NCBI GenBank assembly: GCA_029259345.1
Contig: JAPDIX010000046.1
Location: forward strand, 1-40,132
Length of the DNA stretch: 40,132 nucleotides
From: Archaeoglobi archaeon
Lineage (GTDB): Archaea; Halobacteriota; Archaeoglobi; Archaeoglobales; Archaeoglobaceae
Direction of reading: 5' to 3'
In this document: one piece after another, positions 33,338 to 40,132 of the stretch
Layout of the letters: each line of letters starts with the position of its first letter
Position numbering within the stretch: the first letter of the stretch is position 1
The notes under the pieces: model-generated
Told to the model about the DNA's origin: nothing
The model's database searches: none
Seen by the model: the letters and a program-made list of their open reading frames with translations, nothing else
Translations under genes and position numbers: made by a program

Positions 33338-33940
33338 TTACCTAAGCAATACCATCACATTGTCAATGGCTGGTGGAGCCTTGAGCTCGATTGGATAGGT
33401 AGCACCTACTGGTGGTTTAACCTCAACTATGAAGTTCTGGTTCGGGCCGATGTTAAGGCCTGCCTGTTCAACGTAAATTGTGACTTCTGCCTTCTCATAT
33501 TCTTCAAGATAGTCGTCAGGAGATTCATCCAAGCTGTAGACCCAGCTGACATAATACTCTTCGGCCTTATTTAAGTCAGAATTTGTATCCTCATACGTCA
33601 GTTCCTTGTAGGTACCCTCCTCTGGAACAAGCACTGTGATTAGGGTATCGTTGAGATCAATTGGCTGACCACCAGCAGCAAGCTGGAGGGTGAAAGTAAC
33701 ATTTGCGATTTTGTTTGAGCTTGTATTTCCATATGCTACAATGCTTCCAACAAGCTCTAAGCTGCTCGTCGCCTGCTTGACACCAGTATGCACTGTCTCC
33801 TGACCTTTCTGGGTTGCGAAGAAGCCTGCTCCCAACAGAACGTAGCTGAACACTGCCGCAACTGTGACAAACGCTATCAGCACGATTGCTGCCTCAAGTC
33901 CTGTGAAACCTTTCCTATCTCTAACAAACCTGCGCGTCAT
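33338..33940 (-). CDS. arlB2: Archaellin (second copy)
   Basis: A 200-residue archaellin. The class III signal MTRRFVRDRKG/FTGLEAAIVLIAF should be cut after glycine 11 by the archaellin peptidase ArlK. A long hydrophobic helix (VLIAFVTVAAVFSYVLLGAGFF) forms the filament core, and the rest is the surface beta domain with potential N-glycosylation sites (NTS, NVT, NDT). It is about 60 percent similar in the first 60 residues to the upstream archaellin. A gaggtgatggaaa site precedes the ATG. Confidence 0.92.
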   Translation of the reverse strand: MTRRFVRDRKGFTGLEAAIVLIAFVTVAAVFSYVLLGAGFFATQKGQETVHTGVKQATSSLELVGSIVAYGNTSSNKIANVTFTLQLAAGGQPIDLNDTLITVLVPEEGTYKELTYEDTNSDLNKAEEYYVSWVYSLDESPDDYLEEYEKAEVTIYVEQAGLNIGPNQNFIVEVKPPVGATYPIELKAPPAIDNVMVLLR

Positions 33941-33951
33941 TTTCCATCACC

Positions 33952-34593
33952 TCACACATATGTCAGATTCGTAAAGCTCGGTGGCAGTGTCTTGGTTACA
34001 GACAGCGGTGCACCAATTGGTGGACGGACTTCAATAGTTACCTCATCGCCCGGATTCAGTTGTCCAATCTCGTCCCAAGCCCAAACCTCATCATTGCTAA
34101 CGTTTATCAAAATCTTGTACTTCTCGTTCTGCTCGACTACATTATCATTATCACTAACTACACCCTCATACCACCATGGACAGTAAAAACCGCCCGTTCC
34201 CATTGCGCATCCGGTTTCATTATAGAATATCTGCTGATATCCCTGCTCAGTGGTTACTGCTACAGATGTCTTATTGAGGTCAACCGGGGTACCACCAGCA
34301 GTCTGGGTTACGTAGAAGTACACAAGTCCCGCATGACCGTCTGAACCAGTACTACCACCTGCAAGACTGCTGCAGTTCAGGTAGATGTACTGCCCGTCCA
34401 GCGTAAGGCTGCTCGAAGCCTGCTGTACTCCGGTGTCAACGACCTTCTTTGACTTCTGTGTGGTGAAGAAACCCGCTCCCAGCATGACGTAGCTGAACAC
34501 TGCAGCAACAACTACGAACGCTATCAGCACGATTGCTGCCTCAAGTCCCGTGAAACCCTTCTCGTCCCTTCTTATTTTCAAAACTCCCCTCAT
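33952..34593 (-). CDS. arlB1: Archaellin (first copy)
   Basis: A 213-residue archaellin with the signal KIRRDEKG/FTGLEAAIVLIAF, cut after glycine 14. The same hydrophobic core helix follows (VLIAFVVVAAVFSYVMLGAGFF). The surface domain has several NxS/T sequons (NCS, NKT, NET, NVS, NLT). Being promoter-proximal, it is probably the major filament protein. The start has gaggtgatggc upstream. Confidence 0.94.
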   Translation of the reverse strand: MRGVLKIRRDEKGFTGLEAAIVLIAFVVVAAVFSYVMLGAGFFTTQKSKKVVDTGVQQASSSLTLDGQYIYLNCSSLAGGSTGSDGHAGLVYFYVTQTAGGTPVDLNKTSVAVTTEQGYQQIFYNETGCAMGTGGFYCPWWYEGVVSDNDNVVEQNEKYKILINVSNDEVWAWDEIGQLNPGDEVTIEVRPPIGAPLSVTKTLPPSFTNLTYV

Positions 34594-34634
34594 GCCATCA
34601 CCTCACTTCACAATCTTCAGAAAACCCGTTAAAT

Positions 34635-34651
34635 GAAAATATATATAAGAA
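34635..34651 (-). promoter_or_regulatory. Promoter of the archaellum operon
   Basis: On the minus strand a strong TATA box (ttcttatatatattt) lies about 45 bases before the arlB1 ATG, preceded by a purine-rich gaaaaaa that could be the B recognition element. The leader carries the ribosome site gaggtgatggc. It would drive at least the two archaellin genes and probably the rest of the operon. Confidence 0.65.
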
Positions 34652-34696
34652 TTTTTTCACATGTTGAAATTACTTTTTTCTAAGTTGGAATTTCTT

Positions 34697-35877
<1,181 letters not shown>

Positions 35878-35909
35878 AAAAATTGAGAAAAGTGACTTAA
35901 TTTAAATTT

Positions 35910-36266
35910 TCATCTTCTGTAAACTTCACCGATATCCAGCTCGATTTTCTCGCTTATCAGATCAACTATCTCACCAACCACCGAGAGCAACCTGTTGTAT
36001 GATTCTATGAACCTTACAACACTCTCTCTTGCATTAAGCTTTGACTGTAATTCAGTAAGCTCACCAAGTAAATCCTGATCATACTCACCCGAAAGCTGCT
36101 TCGTCACAAAATCCTGCTGCTTCTGCTGAAATTCAACAAGCAACTCTTGGGCAACTTCATCCTCTTTAAGCAGCTTCTCCATTTCAACAAACTCCTTATA
36201 CTCCTCCAAACCCTTAATGCTTTCAGCCAGTTCGACTGCTTTGGTTTTTACACCTTCATCCAACAT
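35910..36266 (-). CDS. YlbF/YmcA-family protein
   Basis: A 118-residue all-helical protein. The pattern AVELAESIKGLEEYKEFVEMEKLLKED, EFQQKQQDFVTKQLSGE and SYNRLLSVVGEIVDLISEKI matches the YlbF/YmcA (DUF964) family. In Bacillus these proteins form a complex that guides RNase Y; the archaeal role is unknown. A ggtggttt site precedes the ATG and a TATA-like box (aattaatatag) lies about 50 bases upstream. It stands alone between the CcdA-like and radA genes. Confidence 0.78.
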   Translation of the reverse strand: MLDEGVKTKAVELAESIKGLEEYKEFVEMEKLLKEDEVAQELLVEFQQKQQDFVTKQLSGEYDQDLLGELTELQSKLNARESVVRFIESYNRLLSVVGEIVDLISEKIELDIGEVYRR

Positions 36267-36387
36267 TTAAACCACCTTTTTTAATTTCAACCCCTCTTTT
36301 TACACACTATATTAATTTTTCCCCATCTGAAAAATAATTCACAGGAGTGTGTCAAGGATGTTGAGGACACTGAGGAGCTAATAGAAG

Positions 36388-37392
36388 TTATTTTTTCTTT
36401 CTTTTTCTTTTCTGCTCTTCCTCCGCGTCCTCTATGCCCCTTTCCGTTACTTTGAATATTGCCTCTCCTTCCGGAAGATGAGGTGAATCAATTAATCTTG
36501 CTATTCTCAAATCTCCCTGACTTTTCTTGAGGTAAACTCTGAAAGTTGCCGTGTGGGCGACAATATGTCCACCAACAGGCTTCGTTGGATCGCCGAAGAG
36601 AATATCGGGTCTTGCCATAACCTGATTTGTCACGACGATGGCAGCATTGTAGAGCTCACCAAACTTCATCAGATCGTGCAGATGCCTGTTCAGTTTCTGC
36701 TGCCTATCCGCCAGAGTTCCTCTGCCGACATATTCCGCTCTAAAGTGGGACATCAGCGAGTCAACGATGATCAGCCTTACAGGTTTGCCCTCTTTTTTGA
36801 GTTTCTCAGCAAGCTCCTTAGCGTTATCAACCAGCAGCATCTGATGGTTTGAATTGTAGGCCTGTGCTACATAGATGTTTTTCAGAACCTCATTTCCATC
36901 CAATCCCTTTGCCTCTGCCATCTGGATTATCCTCTCAGGTCTGAAGGTGTTCTCTGTGTCAATAATGACAGCAGAACCATTCAGTCCCCCCTCTTCTTCA
37001 GGAAGCTGCACATTTACGGCAAGTTGATGGCATATCTGCGTCTTACCACTCCCGAACTCTCCAAAGAACTCTGTTATAGCCTGGGTCTCAACTCCCCCAC
37101 CCAGCAACTCATTGAGGTCTTTACTACCAGTCGTTATTTTCTTCACAGTTTTCCTTCTTTCAAACACCTTGTCTCCACTTTCAAACCCACCGATATCAGC
37201 GAGTTTTCTTGCCGCCTGAACAATCTTGGCAGCATTCCCTTCCGAGATTCCTGCAGCGCTTGCCAGTTCAGATGGGGATGCCACAGCAACTGCCTCAATT
37301 GTCGAAAAACCTGCATCTCTTAATTTTCTCGCCGTTTCCTGTCCTACACCTGCTATATCCTCAAGATCCACAATTTTGGATTCTTCACTCAT
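36388..37392 (-). CDS. radA: DNA repair and recombination protein RadA
   Basis: About 334 residues. An N-terminal helix-hairpin-helix domain ([44 protein letters not shown]) precedes the RecA core with Walker [10 protein letters not shown], Walker [17 protein letters not shown], the ATP-cap region [16 protein letters not shown] and L2 loop sequences near [13 protein letters not shown]. RadA forms filaments on single-stranded DNA for strand exchange. The tail is strongly basic (KRKRKKK). Three consecutive ATGs are possible starts; the third (37392, MSEESK) is used because the other two crowd the aagg site. Confidence 0.94.
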   Translation of the reverse strand: MSEESKIVDLEDIAGVGQETARKLRDAGFSTIEAVAVASPSELASAAGISEGNAAKIVQAARKLADIGGFESGDKVFERRKTVKKITTGSKDLNELLGGGVETQAITEFFGEFGSGKTQICHQLAVNVQLPEEEGGLNGSAVIIDTENTFRPERIIQMAEAKGLDGNEVLKNIYVAQAYNSNHQMLLVDNAKELAEKLKKEGKPVRLIIVDSLMSHFRAEYVGRGTLADRQQKLNRHLHDLMKFGELYNAAIVVTNQVMARPDILFGDPTKPVGGHIVAHTATFRVYLKKSQGDLRIARLIDSPHLPEGEAIFKVTERGIEDAEEEQKRKRKKK

Positions 37393-37425
37393 CATCATCC
37401 TTAAGGCACAATCCATTAAATTTTT

Positions 37426-38010
37426 TTGGTTATTATCAGAAAATCCCCCGTGTCATCCCATGATGAAAAACACGTTGAGAGAGTGGTAAGGCTGGCGAAA
37501 TTTATCGCCAAAAAGGAGGGGGCAGACCTTGATGTCGTTCTCACAGCAGCAAGGCTCCACGATCTTGCGAGAGACTGTAAAAACCACGCTGTTGAGTCAG
37601 CTGAGAGGGCAAGAGAGATTCTTAAAAAGACGGGGAAGAAAAAAGAGTTTATTGAAGCTGTAACCCATGCTATCGAATCCCACTCTTTTTCATCGGGTAC
37701 AGAACCGAGAACGCTCGAAGCCAAGGTGCTCAGCGATGCGGACAAGCTCGATGCGATTGGAGCAATTGGTGTGGCGAGGGCTTTTCTTTACAGTGGGGAA
37801 AAGGGGAGAGGAATTGAGGAAACCTTGAAGCATTTTGAAGAGAAGTTGCTCAAACTCAAAGATTTGCTTTACACAGAAACCGCCAGAAACATTGCAGATG
37901 AGAGACACGAATTTCTTAGGCTTTTTTACGAGCAAATAAAAAAAGAGTTACATCAGCTGGAAACCGAAGAGAACGCTGAATCCGATGTAAGCGATGACAA
38001 GCATTATTAG
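37426..38010 (+). CDS. HD-domain phosphohydrolase
   Basis: A 194-residue metal-dependent phosphohydrolase. HD motifs are visible: H in [18 protein letters not shown] in [12 protein letters not shown] in [13 protein letters not shown], and D in [15 protein letters not shown]. The family includes YedJ/YpgQ-like enzymes that act on nucleotides. The start could be TTG at 37426 or GTG at 37450; both are weak. Its last 63 bases overlap the convergent TadC-like gene, so the C-terminal part ([14 protein letters not shown]) is also read on the other strand. Confidence 0.84.
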   Translation: MVIIRKSPVSSHDEKHVERVVRLAKFIAKKEGADLDVVLTAARLHDLARDCKNHAVESAERAREILKKTGKKKEFIEAVTHAIESHSFSSGTEPRTLEAKVLSDADKLDAIGAIGVARAFLYSGEKGRGIEETLKHFEEKLLKLKDLLYTETARNIADERHEFLRLFYEQIKKELHQLETEENAESDVSDDKHY

Positions 38011-39903
38011 CGAATGCTTCGCTCCAGCACTCAGGCTCCCTTCACCCATAACTCCCGCGACCATCCCTGCGAATATTCCCTGAAATATTGCAGCATGCAT
38101 GAACACATTTCTGTAAAGGTTCACATCTACTCCCTGAAGCATTGAGAAACTTTGTCCTGTAGCCTGAACCTTTGCAGCACTTTCCGCAAGTGTCGAAAGA
38201 AATGTGGACGAGATGATGTATACGATTCCGATGAAAACGAAGAAGGCGATGTAGACGATGACAACATACATGAACATATTGGTCATTCTTTCCCTTCTCA
38301 GAAGTTCTGCGCTCGTCGCATCTTTTGCTGAAATCATCAAAACCTCTGTAACGTTCCCGGTTGACTTCAGTGCTTCATTGAGCAGTGTCATTGTTCTCGA
38401 AATTTCGAAAACCTTAAGCCTGTTTGCAAATCTGACAAGGGCATCTGTTAAACTTACCCCCCAGTCCAGATCCGATTTGATCTTGCCAATCTCCTTTTTC
38501 AGCGGACTGGTGTCAGTTTTGGCAATCATGTTAATTGCCCTGTAAATAGGCATACCACTCTCGTTCGCAGAAGCGAGCTTGTTCAAGAAAATTGGCGTGA
38601 GACGCATGTATGTTTTTACATTTCTCCTCCCCCACTCGAAAAAGATGGCAAAAGGAACGAGAATTACAATGAGTGCTATGAAAATATAGTCGTCAATTGC
38701 GAAGAACCAGTTCCTTAAGTCCATTCCGGGTATGTACGGGTTAGAGAGAAATCCGTAGGCAACAAGAACTATCCCAACCGGAATAGAAAAGGCAAATGTG
38801 TAGTAGGGGTTATCTCTTATTAGTTTGAAAGGATTTTTGAGCTTTTTCTTCAACTTGTATCTGTTCACCTTCTTTTTAATGGATTTTAATTCCTTATCGT
38901 CAACTTCTGAAGACCTCCTCACATACACATACCTTTCTCTGAGTCTGGGAGGTTCTCCCTCCTCACCCGGAGTTAGCAGCTTTATCACCATCGCAAACAT
39001 AAAAGAGCCGATCGGAATCACGAAGTAGATTATCGCAAAAATGGCTATGTCGTTGGTCTGTCCCATGACCGACATAACGGTCTGGATAATTATCAGGAAA
39101 AGCGGCCCGGCTACGAAGGCTGTGATATAGGTTTCGGCCATCAAACCAAGAAACTCAAGAAAACCCTTCTGATCCTGTCTTGCCCTTTCAAAGTAGAATT
39201 CTGCCCTCTCCTCAAAATACCTTGTAACGTCTCCTCCACTGTCTATTATTGTTATTAGCCCGTGTAGAAATTCCTTGAAGTTCTCTGAGGGTGAGTTTTC
39301 AACTGCTTCTGCCAGAGCCGTTCTTAAGTCCTTTCCAAGCCCCTCCACCTCCCAGAGTACTCTCGAAGCCTCTCTCGAAGCTTCACCATAAACTTCGAAA
39401 TTGTCGGCAAGAGACTTTAGAATTTGTACAAGACTCATTCCACCTTTGCTCAGCGAGTACATGAATGTTATGGCATGTGGAAGAACCCTGTCTATCTTAC
39501 TCTTCCTGTCGCTTATGACTGTTGAGGGATAAATTGCGAAAATAAGATTGCCAATGTAGTAAAGGATCAAGGTTATCACTATGGCGAGAATTCCGGCATA
39601 GACGAAGGGGCGGTAAATTAGCCAGTAGGTGGCGATCGGTTCTGGGAGGCGGACTGCAAACAATGGAGGGATTCCGACAAACTTTACGAGTATGAAAGCC
39701 GCAATCAATCCGAGAACTGCTCCTATGATGCCGAAAAGTAGAGAGAACATCCTTGCGGTTGCGATATACATTTCGGGTGGCATCGAAATCATGGCTTTTT
39801 TAAGAGATCTCTCAAGTTCGAAGTATTTCATCTCCTTTTTCCTAATTTCCTCCCCAAACAGCCTATATCCAAGATACGTTAACGAGTTTGCTTCTTTGAA
39901 CAT
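37948..39903 (-). CDS. Two-domain TadC/GspF-like pilus assembly membrane protein
   Basis: A 651-residue membrane protein related to ArlJ but belonging to another assembly system. It holds two GspF/TadC modules, each with a membrane hairpin flanking a cytoplasmic helical loop: module 1 includes RVLPHAITFMYSLSKGGMSLVQILKS and the REASRVLWEVEGLGKDL stretch; module 2 includes MRLTPIFLNKLASANESGMPI and KTDTSPLKKEIGKIKSDL. About ten membrane segments are visible. It should form the platform for a type IV pilus-like filament. Its ATPase gene lies immediately upstream, three bases away. No prepilin is in the window. Confidence 0.88.
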   Translation of the reverse strand: MFKEANSLTYLGYRLFGEEIRKKEMKYFELERSLKKAMISMPPEMYIATARMFSLLFGIIGAVLGLIAAFILVKFVGIPPLFAVRLPEPIATYWLIYRPFVYAGILAIVITLILYYIGNLIFAIYPSTVISDRKSKIDRVLPHAITFMYSLSKGGMSLVQILKSLADNFEVYGEASREASRVLWEVEGLGKDLRTALAEAVENSPSENFKEFLHGLITIIDSGGDVTRYFEERAEFYFERARQDQKGFLEFLGLMAETYITAFVAGPLFLIIIQTVMSVMGQTNDIAIFAIIYFVIPIGSFMFAMVIKLLTPGEEGEPPRLRERYVYVRRSSEVDDKELKSIKKKVNRYKLKKKLKNPFKLIRDNPYYTFAFSIPVGIVLVAYGFLSNPYIPGMDLRNWFFAIDDYIFIALIVILVPFAIFFEWGRRNVKTYMRLTPIFLNKLASANESGMPIYRAINMIAKTDTSPLKKEIGKIKSDLDWGVSLTDALVRFANRLKVFEISRTMTLLNEALKSTGNVTEVLMISAKDATSAELLRRERMTNMFMYVVIVYIAFFVFIGIVYIISSTFLSTLAESAAKVQATGQSFSMLQGVDVNLYRNVFMHAAIFQGIFAGMVAGVMGEGSLSAGAKHSLIMLVIAYIGFSVLFGFQLM

Positions 39904-39906
39904 ATA

Positions 39907-40132
39907 CTACCCCTCCGAAATCGCTTCAAGAACTTTATCCGGCTTGGTCTGGTAAGTATGGATTATATTGCTTACCCTCTTGAATTCTCTGATGTTGTGA
40001 TTTAGCATAAACTCCAGCACCCTCCTCCTCCTCTCCAGCTCCTCGTTCAGATCCTTCACACTCCAGCCTCTCTGCCTTCTTATCTCCTCCAAGGCTTTGG
40101 AAGTGCCAACCATCGCGTGTTCATCCCTAACG
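39907..40132 (-). CDS. C-terminus of a type II/IV secretion ATPase (partial)
   Basis: The frame is open to the window edge, so only the last 74 codons are seen (VRDEHAMVGTSKALEEIRRQ... to DKVLEAISEG). The helical tail with RRQRGWSVKDLNEELERRRRVLEF and the phase relation to the TadC-like gene (three bases apart) fit the C-terminal arm of a GspE/TadA-like ATPase. The motor domain is outside the window. Confidence 0.75.
   Translation of the reverse strand, partial: VRDEHAMVGTSKALEEIRRQRGWSVKDLNEELERRRRVLEFMLNHNIREFKRVSNIIHTYQTKPDKVLEAISEG

Overview
The window comes from a euryarchaeon that looks like a member of the Archaeoglobales. The evidence is the gene content and organisation: archaeal promoters with TATA boxes and many near-leaderless starts, an archaeal RNase P RNA, RadA, TrmY, RaSEA, Pcc1 and AcnX-type genes, and a complete archaellum locus joined to a bacterial-type chemotaxis locus through the archaea-specific adaptor CheF. 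The species assignment is inference; no 16S rRNA or tRNA gene was recognised here.

Left part (1-14170) is mostly housekeeping. It holds an SCP2-like protein, an AN1 zinc-finger/rhomboid fusion, a RaSEA-like radical SAM enzyme, a flavodoxin-like protein, AcnX (phosphomevalonate dehydratase large subunit) behind a spermidine synthase, an isochorismatase-fold hydrolase, an alpha/beta hydrolase, Thi4 with an unknown partner, then an aspartokinase / DHH nuclease / Pcc1 operon, a MinD-like ATPase with a small membrane protein, RNase P RNA, and a three-gene ABC importer of the sulfonate/nitrate/taurine type.

Central part (14170-19120) is a patchwork. It contains a chimeric relic of archaellum-operon DNA, an intact ISH6-like insertion sequence (24-bp imperfect inverted repeats, 8-bp target duplication), a soluble chemoreceptor with its own CheW, a GC-rich perfect cloverleaf palindrome, a winged-helix regulator followed by a frameshifted small gene, and a VapBC-like toxin-antitoxin pair.

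The motility block (19170-34600, all minus strand) reads, in transcription order: two archaellins, ArlD/E, ArlG, ArlF, ArlH, ArlI, ArlJ, an acidic membrane-anchored coiled-coil protein, a twice-frameshifted gene, a probable second promoter with a palindrome, a small unknown protein, CheW, CheF, CheY, CheB, CheA, CheC, CheD and CheR. Signals sensed by the soluble receptor would pass through CheW/CheA to CheY and CheF and on to the archaellum motor; CheB, CheR, CheC and CheD provide adaptation.

Right part (34690-40132) holds TrmY, a CcdA-like membrane protein, a YlbF-like protein, RadA, an HD phosphohydrolase, and a second type IV pilus-like assembly pair (a two-domain TadC/GspF-like membrane protein and the C-terminus of its ATPase, cut by the window edge).

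The most interesting points are the chimeric archaellum relic, the cloverleaf palindrome, the two interrupted small genes restored exactly by single-base corrections next to the motility and regulator genes, and the unassigned acidic membrane protein linking archaellum and chemotaxis genes.
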